Source: Candidatus Poribacteria bacterium (GTDB lineage: Bacteria; Poribacteria; WGA-4E; PCPOR2b). From it: a stretch of 48,170 nt of DNA. Below, piece by piece: positions 1 through 7,704 of the stretch (positions are counted from its first letter, which is position 1; every line of letters starts with the position of its first letter). The translations under genes and the position numbers were made by a program. The notes beneath the pieces were generated by a model. That model was not told where the DNA came from and made no database searches. It saw only the letters and a program-made list of their open reading frames with translations. Where the stretch lies: positions 1 to 48,170 of the forward strand of contig JAJEAL010000128.1 in assembly GCA_022822785.1 (NCBI GenBank), written 5' to 3'.

Positions 1-206
1 GCGTCCACATCAGATGCGAGGAGGTCACGGTAATCTGTCACATAGCGAGGGATATTGAAGGTTTCAGCAACATACTTTGCAGCACCCGGCGACACATCAC
101 AAACGATTGGCACCTCAAACTCATCCTGAAGCGCCGCTAGGTTGGGCATATGATGGACCTGAGCAATTGCCCCACAGCCAATGACGCCGATACGTACTTT
201 TTTCAT
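1..206 (-). CDS. Gfo/Idh/MocA family oxidoreductase, N-terminal part (runs off the window)
   Basis: Only the first ~68 codons are present; the gene continues beyond base 1. Translation from the ATG at 206 begins MKKVRIGVIGCGAIAQVHHM, a typical Gfo/Idh/MocA Rossmann start with the NAD(P)-binding GxGxxA turn at residues 10-15. The next strand ends in a conserved Asp (VCDVSP), usual for coenzyme ribose binding. GGGAGAA lies a few bases upstream of the ATG and fixes the start. These enzymes are cytoplasmic NAD(P)-dependent dehydrogenases of sugars, inositols or related polyols; the substrate cannot be read from this fragment. A second, complete family member lies at 10713-11690. Confidence 0.85.
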   Translation of the reverse strand, partial: MKKVRIGVIGCGAIAQVHHMPNLAALQDEFEVPIVCDVSPGAAKYVAETFNIPRYVTDYRDLLASDVD

Positions 207-252
207 ATAGTTCTCCCATAGAAGATTTTTTCATTTTGCTTCTCAAGCACTG

Positions 253-1026
253 TTATACGGCACTGCACGCCGCAAAGAAGTCCCCGTTCGATGCAGTGAA
301 GCCACACTGCTGCTCAACCTCTCGAATGGTAATTTCCGTGGTGAAAAGCTGATCGAGCGTATCGGGAAACTCGACGCCGGTCGTCGCATCGCGAAGCAGG
401 ATGATATTATATCCCCGACGAGACATTGCCCGGATACCATAGTCCCGACCAACAACGCACCAATTGGTCGCAAAACCGACATAGATTAGGTGTAAGATGC
501 CGCGTTCCTTTGAGAGCTCGTGTAGCTGATCCCCTGTTGCAATGACGAAGTCGTCGTCCAACACTTCAATTGATGGTGACATCGCCAATTTGTCCGCGAG
601 ATGGTTCCAATGGATGCCGATGCTCGGCGGCTGATTACGTGGTCCCCGGTAGGAAGCGTATTCGCCACTCCGGCTCCGAAACTCCGGTGGGGGCCAATCG
701 GGCGACGGTTGGACGTCGGGAGGGGTATGTCGATCCAGCTGTGGGAATTGTGCAGCAACCTCCGGGCAGGGCGCGTGCACGATTGTGAGGCCAGCATCAC
801 GAGCGGCGTTCAGCGCAGGAACAATTGCGTTTACTGTCACGGCCTTTGCTCGCTCAATCCAACTTTCGATAAAATGGACGTTCCAGACATCGACCAGCAC
901 AAACGCGGTCCGCTCAACAGGCAAGGGCATACTGATTTCACGTCGGCTGAAGTTTTCTTCGCGACACGGCACCTCTATCGGGGTACTGTCCTGAAAATAT
1001 CGGACCCGCAAATCTAGCGTTCGCAT
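253..1026 (-). CDS. Isochorismatase-like (cysteine hydrolase) family protein
   Basis: 257-residue alpha/beta hydrolase of the isochorismatase/nicotinamidase superfamily. The first strand carries the expected Asp (AFVLVDVWNVHF, Asp46). The nucleophile region is YVGFATNWCVVGRDYG with Cys190, followed by the family's RGYNIILLRDATTG strand. The family uses an Asp-Lys-Cys triad. In the segment where the Lys normally sits (EVLDDDFVIATGDQL, about residues 154-168) no Lys is visible, so the triad may be incomplete or rewired. The ~25 residues before strand 1 are longer than usual. AGGAAA lies before the ATG. The preceding Gfo/Idh gene points the same way. Substrate unknown; an amide- or ester-hydrolysing enzyme is the default family reading. 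Confidence 0.8.
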   Translation of the reverse strand: MRTLDLRVRYFQDSTPIEVPCREENFSRREISMPLPVERTAFVLVDVWNVHFIESWIERAKAVTVNAIVPALNAARDAGLTIVHAPCPEVAAQFPQLDRHTPPDVQPSPDWPPPEFRSRSGEYASYRGPRNQPPSIGIHWNHLADKLAMSPSIEVLDDDFVIATGDQLHELSKERGILHLIYVGFATNWCVVGRDYGIRAMSRRGYNIILLRDATTGVEFPDTLDQLFTTEITIREVEQQCGFTASNGDFFAACSAV

Positions 1027-1134
1027 ATTTAGTTTCCTTTTCGGGGTTCACTAGGCAAACAACTTTACATCTGCTCACTCCAAACGGTGGGCGGTTCAGG
1101 AGGGCAAAGTGTGGCGGGGGGGAGTGATAAATCG

Positions 1135-1165
1135 CCTTGCGAAGGTTTTTGAAACCCTCGCAAGG
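1135..1165. repeat. Strong palindromic hairpin between isochorismatase-like and LamG genes
   Basis: CCTTGCGA pairs perfectly with TCGCAAGG. After an A/C mismatch, an inner GGTTT pairs with AAACC around a TTG loop, giving 13 paired positions. No T-run follows on either strand at the right place, so it is not a textbook terminator. A related head and tail (CCTTGCGA ... TCGCA.GG) recurs at 41536-41564 inside another hairpin, suggesting a dispersed palindromic repeat family. Confidence 0.6.
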
Positions 1166-1197
1166 TTTGAGTCCATTCAAAAAAAATTAACGAAGTG

Positions 1198-2094
1198 CTA
1201 CCGGCTAAAATTCTCTCGAGTATTTCTACTCTTGAGGGCACCCCAAGTTGTAGCAGCTTTCCCCTGAGGACTAACAGCGAGTGCGCCTTGCTCAAGTCCA
1301 TCGTCCATGATGGTCCGAATTTCATCTTCGGTCAGTGCACGATCGAACAGCGCGACATCGTCAATGAGCCCGTTAAAATTGCCGGTGTCAGCCGGACGGG
1401 TGGCAATGATGAATGGATCACCCGCTGCCTTGAGATCTGGCAATGCGTTACACGGATCGTCTCCGTTCGGGCTATCTCCATCGAAGCATTTATCCTGCCC
1501 TTTTCTCCCATCGGTGTAGACGAGCAGAGACGGTTGTTGCCACAGTCCAACAACATGATGCCACACGTCATCGGTTAGAAGGTCGCGTTCTTTCACGGCA
1601 TCAGCCCATTTGCAGCATCCATCGGCACCGAAAACGATGCGTGCAGTGTCTCCGGCGCCGCTGTTAAGTTCCCAGACGATATTCCGACTTCCATCTCCAC
1701 CCGGAAACGACTCGTTTGAAAACATACGTTGATTCGCCCCTGTGGTTTTTGCTTTCACCCACATGGATATGGTAAATTCGTCGAAGGAGTTATAATTCTG
1801 TGGATTTGGAATGGTAACGTTATTAAGTTTTCCATCTACAGCGGGAAACCTCAACGCCCCACCAAACTTACCTTCTTCTCTTTTTACACCGTCTTCAGTG
1901 AAGTTATTGATTTTGCCGTCCGCGTGGTGGCCACTTGCATCAACAATTGCATCGCCATCCGGCTCATCAAAGAGCCAGATTCCTACGATATCCTCGTCCG
2001 CGAGTTCAATTTTGGTATATCCTGGGTGAGTGAGGATTAGCCCCAAAACAGTAAGGCTGACACACACCAAGGTTAATTTTAACACCGTGTTCAT
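1198..2094 (-). CDS. Secreted LamG (concanavalin A-like) domain protein with conserved C-terminal tail
   Basis: A 298-residue exported protein when started at the ATG at 2094, which has a perfect AGGAGG seven bases upstream; the longer upstream start lacks a ribosome site. The N-terminus (MNTVLKLTLVCVSLTVLGLI) is a signal peptide. A single LamG/jellyroll domain follows: GIWLFDEPDGDAIVDASG is the classic first strand, FTISMWVKAKT the core, DDVWHHVVGLW the middle, and FNGLIDDVALFDRALTEDEI the final strand. Such domains bind glycans or proteins outside the cell; no catalytic residues are expected. The tail reads LAVSPQGKAATTWGALK and then a short basic stretch, matching the tails of the proteins at 5720, 6735 and 38526. 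Confidence 0.85.
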   Translation of the reverse strand: MNTVLKLTLVCVSLTVLGLILTHPGYTKIELADEDIVGIWLFDEPDGDAIVDASGHHADGKINNFTEDGVKREEGKFGGALRFPAVDGKLNNVTIPNPQNYNSFDEFTISMWVKAKTTGANQRMFSNESFPGGDGSRNIVWELNSGAGDTARIVFGADGCCKWADAVKERDLLTDDVWHHVVGLWQQPSLLVYTDGRKGQDKCFDGDSPNGDDPCNALPDLKAAGDPFIIATRPADTGNFNGLIDDVALFDRALTEDEIRTIMDDGLEQGALAVSPQGKAATTWGALKSRNTRENFSR

Positions 2095-2168
2095 AAGTGG
2101 ACCTCCTGACATTTACTAATGGCTGCTGGATTTGGCGGCGAACTGCCACCCTTCTTAACGTATAGTTT

Positions 2169-2206
2169 TCGACATATTCTCCGCCCTAAAGGACGGGGAT
2201 TCTTTT
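2169..2206 (-). mobile_element. IS200/IS605-type right-end hairpin, orphan
   Basis: Read on the minus strand this is AATCCCCGTCCTTTAGGGCG followed by GAGAATATGTCGAAAAC. The CCGTCC-TTTA-GGGCGG hairpin (2181-2196, one G-T pair) and the trailing GAnnATGTC are typical of the 3' ends of IS200/IS605 elements carrying tnpB. No tnpA or tnpB is readable in the ~400 bases that would belong to the element, so this is a remnant or a non-autonomous derivative. Confidence 0.55.
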
Positions 2207-2628
2207 GTTGATGAATCGCCGACTTTAGTTTGGAAATTGCGCTATCAACACGGGTTGTCCCGATTCATTGGGATCTTACACCCGCTACTTCGTGGGACAA
2301 TGCCGTGCCCCATTTTGGTTGGCGACCGAACAAGCAAAAGAGAAATCCCGCAGTTGCCACACTGCCTCTTTTTGCAAGCCACAAATGAGTTTAGAGGGAT
2401 TGATTCGTCGTGATTCGAAAATCCCGGAATTGACGGTGGGAGATTTTACCCTACCTGCTCGTCTCCTTGGACTCAAACCGTCCCTAAATCAATATCTAAA
2501 AGTAAAAGGGTTTAGCACGCAAACACGATTTTCCGATCTGTATACCTAGGCTAAAGCGAGGGGATACAGATCGGAAGATTTTGATAATGTTAGCATCTTT
2601 TAAAAATTATTGCAACCGTTTTTTAGCT
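2207..2628. other. Non-coding, structured gap; possible body of a defective IS605-like element
   Basis: No convincing gene. The longest open frame, 2268-2549 on the plus strand, has no ribosome site and no recognisable family. The stretch carries nested inverted repeats: CCCGAT-TC-ATTGGG at 2259-2272 (one G-T pair), and CCGATCTGTAT (2533-2543) with ATACAGATCGG (2564-2574), a perfect 11-base arm. The loop of the latter holds CTAAAGCGAGGGG, which resembles a second IS605-style hairpin core. Together with the right-end motif at 2169-2206 this could be an internally deleted element, or an orphan guide-RNA-like sequence. Confidence 0.4.
2533..2574. repeat. 11-bp perfect inverted repeat
   Basis: CCGATCTGTAT at 2533-2543 is the exact reverse complement of ATACAGATCGG at 2564-2574, with a 20-base loop. 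It lies ~55 bases beyond the 3' end of the FG-GAP/ASPIC gene on the minus strand. No T-tract follows, so it is more likely a mobile-element end than a terminator. Confidence 0.55.
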
Positions 2629-4353
2629 TTATTTGCCGCTAGGCTCTGTGATCTCAATAATTTGATTGACTGGCATCGACTCCATCTTATAAACTCCTCC
2701 GCCCGGAAACATTGCGATAATTTGATCGATAGTTGTGTGACTACCCACACCGAAATGTAGAGCAAGTGCATTTTGGCAAAGGTAGCCGGAACCGCTTTTC
2801 ACTTCCGCCATCTGTGACAGATCGCCGGCAACAACTTCAACCCGTGTCCCGATTCCTGCCCGGTTGCTTGTAGTTCCGCGGACGTGCACTTTCACCCAAT
2901 TGTTCCGGTTTCCACCATCATTCCTGAGAAGTTGTGGTCTACCATCGTTGTTAGTGACCAATATATCAATGTCGCCATCATTATCATAATCTCCGAAGGC
3001 AGCTCCCCGGCTAGACGCTTTTTGGGCTAGATCGAACCCTACATGTGTGTTAACCTCCTGAAAGATCTCATCTCCTAAATTCCTAAAAAGATGGTTAACC
3101 TGGGCGTAGGTCGTTTCAGGGTTGAATAACTCGACGTTATCAAAGATATGTCCGTTGGCAATAAATATATCTTTGGCACCATCGTTGTCATAGTCGAAAA
3201 AACAGACGCCCCATCCCAAAGATGCGTAGGTACTTTCACCCGTTCCAGAGATGTAAGAAGCGTCAGAAAAAAAACCATCACAATCGTTGTGGTATAGGGT
3301 TGCGACTTCGTCCTGAAAATTGGTTACCATAATGTCCAAACGCCCATCGTTGTCATAATCCCCGGAGTCAACGCCCATACCGCTCCCCATCTCACCATCT
3401 TCATTCAATGCGACTCCTGCAAAGAAAGCCATATCGGAAAATGTCCCATCACCACTATTGCGAAAAAGGTGATTTTCATTCGTATCATTAGCCACATAAA
3501 GGTCAACGTAGCCATCACTGTCATAGTCACCCCAAACGGCTCCAAGTCCTCTGCTTCGGGGCTGGTACACGCCCGCTCCTTGGGTAACTTCAGTATACGT
3601 TCCATCGCCAAGGTTTCGATAGAGGATATCTGCTTCGCCCATATATTCCTGCGGTATGCAATACGTGCGCACCCCCTTATTCCTGCAGATTTTGTTTTTA
3701 TCCAGCTGGTACTGAATGTAGTTGGTCACATATAGATCCAGATGACCATCATTATCATAATCTGCGAAAGCACAGGACGCTCCCCACCGTGCATCTCCTA
3801 CATTAGCACAATCTGTCACATCAGTGAAGGTCCCGTCACCATTGTTGTGGTAGAGGCGATTTTGTCCGAAATTGGTCACATATAAATCGAGGTGTCCATC
3901 GTTGTTATAATCTCCGACACAGCATCCAACGCCGTAACTTTTGTCTCCGACCCCGGTAATCTCTGTCACATCGGTAAAAGTGCCGTCCCCACTGTTTCGA
4001 TAGAGGTGGTTGGTGGATGGTTTCTCCGATTGAAAACCGGGGAGACCCGCCCCATTGACGAAGTAGATATCGAGGTCCCCATCGTTGTCATAATCAAAAA
4101 AAGCTGCTCCTGAACCGAGCTGTTCTACGAAGTAGAACTTACCGCTGCTGCCATTCGTATGCTTAAAATCGATGCCGGCTTCTGCGGTTACATCGGTGAA
4201 GGTTGGGGGTTGGGCAACAAGAGTTAGAGGTGTAAATAGCAAGAGAATGAGAACATGAAACGTGAAATCTGAAACGTCACGCGCGAAATCTAATGTGCAT
4301 TGCGTACTGCGTATTGCGTAGAATAACCTGCCTTCCATCCTGTCTTGCCTCAT
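2629..4353 (-). CDS. Secreted FG-GAP/VCBS repeat protein with C-terminal ASPIC/UnbV domain (CRTAC1-like)
   Basis: 574-residue exported beta-propeller. After a signal-like hydrophobic stretch (HVLILLLFTPLTLVAQ, residues ~33-48) come tandem FG-GAP repeats with Ca-binding loops of the form DYDNDGDLDIYFVNG, each followed by LYRNxGDGTFTDVT. About seven or eight repeats span residues ~50-460. The end (NNWVKVHVRGTTSNRAGIGT to the C-terminus) is the ASPIC/UnbV domain. It overlaps the upstream TPR gene by ATGA (4350-4353), implying translational coupling; TPR plus ASPIC pairs are common. Oddly, the codons between the start and the signal core are built from two sets of 7-bp direct repeats (4256-4276, 4299-4319), so the n-region looks repeat-derived and the start is uncertain. 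Likely an extracellular binding or adhesion protein. Confidence 0.85.
   Translation of the reverse strand: MRQDRMEGRLFYAIRSTQCTLDFARDVSDFTFHVLILLLFTPLTLVAQPPTFTDVTAEAGIDFKHTNGSSGKFYFVEQLGSGAAFFDYDNDGDLDIYFVNGAGLPGFQSEKPSTNHLYRNSGDGTFTDVTEITGVGDKSYGVGCCVGDYNNDGHLDLYVTNFGQNRLYHNNGDGTFTDVTDCANVGDARWGASCAFADYDNDGHLDLYVTNYIQYQLDKNKICRNKGVRTYCIPQEYMGEADILYRNLGDGTYTEVTQGAGVYQPRSRGLGAVWGDYDSDGYVDLYVANDTNENHLFRNSGDGTFSDMAFFAGVALNEDGEMGSGMGVDSGDYDNDGRLDIMVTNFQDEVATLYHNDCDGFFSDASYISGTGESTYASLGWGVCFFDYDNDGAKDIFIANGHIFDNVELFNPETTYAQVNHLFRNLGDEIFQEVNTHVGFDLAQKASSRGAAFGDYDNDGDIDILVTNNDGRPQLLRNDGGNRNNWVKVHVRGTTSNRAGIGTRVEVVAGDLSQMAEVKSGSGYLCQNALALHFGVGSHTTIDQIIAMFPGGGVYKMESMPVNQIIEITEPSGK
4256..4319. repeat. 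Two triplets of 7-bp direct repeats inside the 5' end of the FG-GAP gene
   Basis: On the plus strand, TGAAACG-TGAAATC-TGAAACG occupies 4256-4276 and ATTGCGT-ACTGCGT-ATTGCGT occupies 4299-4319. Both lie between the annotated start codon and the hydrophobic signal core of the minus-strand gene. A change of one unit would shift the reading frame. Confidence 0.7.
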
Positions 4354-5534
4354 TTCTTCTGTTCGTCGATCGCTTTTTGGATCGATTTTTGACGAGCTGT
4401 GTAGTCTAGATCACTAGGTTGTAAGTTAAGGGCTTTGGCAATTGCGTCAGCGGCTTCCTTGTACCTGCCTGCCTTATAAAGGGCGTAAGCGAGGGTATCC
4501 CAGTAGGAGGCAGCCGGTTTCAATTTGACCGCCCTTGTTGCGAGTGTTATTGCCCCATCTATGTTTTTGTCGTTTTCTGCGTAGAGCCAAGCGAGTGCAT
4601 TACAAGCCAGCGTAAAATTCGGTTCAAGGTTGAGGGCATTCTCAAATGATTCAATTGCTTTCTCAATTTCGCCCTGTTTGTGATAGATACTGCCCAGCTG
4701 ATAATGCCCTGCGGCGAAATTGGGTCTAATCTCAAGAGCATGTTGGAGATACTCCACCGCAGTCTCCAAATCATTCTCTTGGAGGGCAATGGCACTGAGC
4801 CGGGCGTATGCGGGTGCAAACGCAGCATCCATGTCAAGCGTCCGCTGAAATGCTGTTAGGGCTTCGTCTATCTCTCCCTTTTTCAAAGACCTCTCTGCAA
4901 GATTGAACCGTTGTTTCGCTTTAATCTCCCGAAACTTTTCCAACTGACGTTTCCCATCCTCCTGTTCGCCCATCCGGAAATAGGCATTCGCCAGTTGATA
5001 GTAGGCACCGGTATGATTTGGGTAGAGCGCTATCGCCTTCTGATAGAATGGAACCGCTTCCTCAAACCGTCCTTGTTGGGTCAGGAGGTAACCGAGTTGG
5101 AAATGTGGTAGGGAGAGATCTGGATCGAGTTCGAGGGCGAGATGATATTGGGTCTTTGCTTTTTCAAAAGCCCCTTTCCTCGCATGGATTAAACCGAGTT
5201 GGTAGTGTCCTAGCACCTTTAAGCCGTATTGTGCGGTCGGTAAGTTGGGGTCAAGATGCAACACAATGGCGTAAGATTCAACCGCCTTGTCAATCCATCC
5301 CAATCGGCTGCAAGCAATTGCAAGTTGAACATGTGCATCAATGTGTCGGGGTTCAATATTGAGTGCCTCCGAGAGATGTTCAACTGCTTTGAGGAACTCG
5401 CGCTGGCTCGCGTACAGATTCGCCTTCTGGAGATGTGTCTGAAATTCAGACTCTGAATAGAGAGGGAAGCTGCAGAAATTCAGAGAAACGATTAACAGGA
5501 AAAAGGCAACCCGCCCCTTATATGAATTGATCAT
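4350..5534 (-). CDS. Exported TPR-repeat protein
   Basis: 394 residues. Starts MINSYKGRVAFFLLIVSLNF, a signal peptide ending near residue 27 (LYSES). It is followed by roughly nine to ten tetratricopeptide repeats (for example AHVQLAIACSRLGWIDKAVE, PHFQLGYLLTQQGRFEEAVP, GHYQLGSIYHKQGEIEKAIE), with only a short charged end. TPRs form a superhelical scaffold for protein-protein contacts; here probably periplasmic or at the outer surface. GAGGTGA precedes the ATG at 5534. It is transcribed with, and overlaps, the FG-GAP/ASPIC gene, so the two probably act together. No catalytic domain is seen. Confidence 0.85.
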   Translation of the reverse strand: MINSYKGRVAFFLLIVSLNFCSFPLYSESEFQTHLQKANLYASQREFLKAVEHLSEALNIEPRHIDAHVQLAIACSRLGWIDKAVESYAIVLHLDPNLPTAQYGLKVLGHYQLGLIHARKGAFEKAKTQYHLALELDPDLSLPHFQLGYLLTQQGRFEEAVPFYQKAIALYPNHTGAYYQLANAYFRMGEQEDGKRQLEKFREIKAKQRFNLAERSLKKGEIDEALTAFQRTLDMDAAFAPAYARLSAIALQENDLETAVEYLQHALEIRPNFAAGHYQLGSIYHKQGEIEKAIESFENALNLEPNFTLACNALAWLYAENDKNIDGAITLATRAVKLKPAASYWDTLAYALYKAGRYKEAADAIAKALNLQPSDLDYTARQKSIQKAIDEQKK

Positions 5535-5568
5535 CTGATTTCACCTCAGCGCGATTACTTATTTTTTG

Positions 5569-5597
5569 TAGACAATTACGTGATTTTTTGATACACT
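5569..5597 (+). promoter_or_regulatory. Candidate sigma70-type promoter for the LamG-like pair
   Basis: TAGACA (5569-5574), a 17-base spacer, then TACACT (5592-5597). The -35 matches consensus at five of six positions and the -10 at four of six. It lies ~120 bases before the first LamG-like gene, in the gap between divergent transcription units. Confidence 0.4.
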
Positions 5598-5719
5598 AGT
5601 TATTGATGTTTTGGAGTTCTATTGCGGAAATTCCGCGACAAGAATCTCACAAGTTATCGGTTGCTTAACGAGGAGGATATAAAATTCTCTTCTACCAGAG
5701 TTCAGAAGGAGAGTGTAAC

Positions 5720-6607
5720 ATGAAATTGTCTAACAAAACTATCCTCATCCTCACGCTCACCACGGTATTGACATCTTCCATAGCGTTTGCCGTAAGTCCG
5801 GTGAAGGAGCCCGTACTTTACTTTAACCCCTTAGAAACTCGCCAAGAAAAGGGAGACGATTCTTGGAGGAACGCCGGCACCGCGGGCGGGGAAGTTAAAA
5901 AAGGCGAAGCCAAACCTACCCTCGAAGTGGGTCCCCTTGAAATCCCAGCAATTGGTCTGAAGGCGGATAATGCCGCGTGGTACACCGCAACTCGGGCTAT
6001 GGCAGTTTTTGCCAACGAGGCGGAGGACCGCGAAGCACCAGTCGTTAATCTAGAAAATTTCACCCTCGGCCTCCTGATGCGGGTGAATGGTCCATATTTT
6101 GAAGAAGAGAACATCATCATAGGTATACAAACCGAGGAGAAAGTTCCGCCTCGTGCACATGCACAGGTGATCCGGATATGGTTAGATGTCGCTGGCAAAG
6201 GAATCGTCCAGAACGTAAGTATCGCTCAGAACGTGCCAGAGGTACAAGCCCGTCACGATTTCTCAAACAGGAAAAACAAGCTGAATCTTGGACAGAACGA
6301 ATGGCACTGGATTCATGTTGTTTTTGAGAGTGGCACGAGCGTGACGACCTACCTTGATGGCACAGAGGCAGCCTCCCACGCCACAGAAGTGGTATGGAAT
6401 CCAGAGCACGAATTGAAGATTCACGGCATATTTACCTCTAACTTTGAGGTACAGCAGCGCACCTGTAACTGCTCAATCGCTATCTATCGCGTCTATGACC
6501 GGGTGCTCAGCGCGGACGAAATCAGCAAGAACGTGAGAAACTCACTGGCGGTCGATCCCGCAGGCAAGCTTGCCGTCACTTGGGCTCAGATGAAACGTGG
6601 ATTTTAG
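5720..6607 (+). CDS. Secreted LamG-like protein, paralogue A, with conserved C-terminal tail
   Basis: 295 residues. Signal peptide MKLSNKTILILTLTTVLTSS with a probable cut after AFA (residue 24). The body is LamG-like: NFTLGLLMRVNG is the core strand, NEWHWIHVVFESGTSVTTYL the middle, and SIAIYRVYDRVLSADEISKN the last strand. A CNC motif just before the last strand (RTCNCSIAIYRVYDR) is shared with the next gene. It ends SLAVDPAGKLAVTWAQMKRG plus Phe, the tail also found at 1198, 6735 and 38526. AGAAGGAGA lies ahead of the ATG. The next gene is a full-length paralogue, so this is a local duplication. Extracellular binding is the likely role; the ligand is unknown. Confidence 0.82.
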   Translation: MKLSNKTILILTLTTVLTSSIAFAVSPVKEPVLYFNPLETRQEKGDDSWRNAGTAGGEVKKGEAKPTLEVGPLEIPAIGLKADNAAWYTATRAMAVFANEAEDREAPVVNLENFTLGLLMRVNGPYFEEENIIIGIQTEEKVPPRAHAQVIRIWLDVAGKGIVQNVSIAQNVPEVQARHDFSNRKNKLNLGQNEWHWIHVVFESGTSVTTYLDGTEAASHATEVVWNPEHELKIHGIFTSNFEVQQRTCNCSIAIYRVYDRVLSADEISKNVRNSLAVDPAGKLAVTWAQMKRGF

Positions 6608-6734
6608 TTCGGAGATTTTCCGATAGATTATCCTCAAGCTTTGCATGAACGTCATGATGTCTGTTTAATTCAGCAATTAACTTATTAACAAAGGACTATC
6701 AGACTGCCATAAGCTTCATCAGGAGGCGATTAAA

Positions 6735-7637
6735 ATGAAAGCGTCAAGTATTACTATTCTGAGTGTGGCGTTGATTACTGCGCTGATCTCGTCTATGGCG
6801 TTCGCCGTGAGTCCAGTTAGGGACCCCGTGCTCTACTTTAATCCTGTAGAAACACGCCAGCAGAAGGCTGACAACGCGTGGAGAAATGCTGGCACGGCCG
6901 GCGGACAACTCGAACGAGGGAACGGCAAGCCGACCCTCGAACACGGTACTATTGAAATTCCCGCAATTGGCGTCAAGTCGGAAAGTGCTGCATGGTACAC
7001 CGCAGCACAGTCCAAGGACGTTTTTGCCAATGAAGAAGAGGACAAAGACGCACCAATCGTGCATCTTCAAGATTTTACTGTCGGGCTCCTTATGCGAATA
7101 AATGGTGCTCTTTTCATGGAAGAGCACCAAGTTTTTGGTCTCCAGACTCAACCGTGGGCTCCCATTAAGGACGGTTGGAACGCTGGAGCACCGAGAGATC
7201 AGATTGTTCGAGTATGGTTAGATGCCAACGGCAGTGGCATATTTCAAAATATCAGTATCGCCCAAAACGTTATACAACATCGTCAGGACTTAGCGAAACG
7301 CAAAAATAAGCTGAACATTGGACAAAACGAGTGGCACTGGGTGCACCTCGTCTTTGCAAGTGGACAGAGCATAACAATCTATCGAGATGGTGTCGAAGTT
7401 TCTAACACTCCAACTGAAGTAGAGTGGGATCCAGCACACGACATGCTACAACATGGTATATTCACGTCCGCCCATGTTGAACAGCAGCGCACCTGTAACT
7501 GTTCCATCGCCATCTACCGAGTCTATGACCGGGCGTTAAGTCCAGACGAAATTAACAAAAATGTGCGAAACTCGCTTGCTGTTGACCCGGCTGGTAAGCT
7601 CGCCGTCACTTGGGGCAAGATGAAACGTGAATTTTAG
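6735..7637 (+). CDS. Secreted LamG-like protein, paralogue B, with conserved C-terminal tail
   Basis: 300 residues, colinear with the preceding gene over its whole length. Shared blocks include YFNP(L/V)ETRQ, GTAGG, RKNKLN(L/I)GQNEWHW, the CNC-containing RTCNCSIAIYRVYDR and the final SLAVDPAGKLAVTWGKMK. Signal peptide MKASSITILSVALITALISS, probable cut after AFA. AGGAGGCG before the ATG gives a strong start. Differences cluster in the central loops (for example an extra stretch near residues 135-150), as expected for diversified ligand-binding paralogues. No promoter was seen in the 127-base gap, so it is probably co-transcribed with paralogue A. Confidence 0.82.
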   Translation: MKASSITILSVALITALISSMAFAVSPVRDPVLYFNPVETRQQKADNAWRNAGTAGGQLERGNGKPTLEHGTIEIPAIGVKSESAAWYTAAQSKDVFANEEEDKDAPIVHLQDFTVGLLMRINGALFMEEHQVFGLQTQPWAPIKDGWNAGAPRDQIVRVWLDANGSGIFQNISIAQNVIQHRQDLAKRKNKLNIGQNEWHWVHLVFASGQSITIYRDGVEVSNTPTEVEWDPAHDMLQHGIFTSAHVEQQRTCNCSIAIYRVYDRALSPDEINKNVRNSLAVDPAGKLAVTWGKMKREF

Positions 7638-7704
7638 CTCACAGATAATCAGAAGTATCTAGTGTGTCTCAAGTTTCGGAGTTATTTTTTTAACTTGGGA
7701 TATG

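Noticed and set aside
601-1017. 138-codon plus-strand open frame opposite the isochorismatase-like gene
   Set aside because: Antisense shadow of a gene with clear family motifs; no homology pattern of its own.
2268-2549. 93-codon plus-strand open frame
   Set aside because: No ribosome site and no family resemblance, and it overlaps inverted repeats of a probable element remnant.
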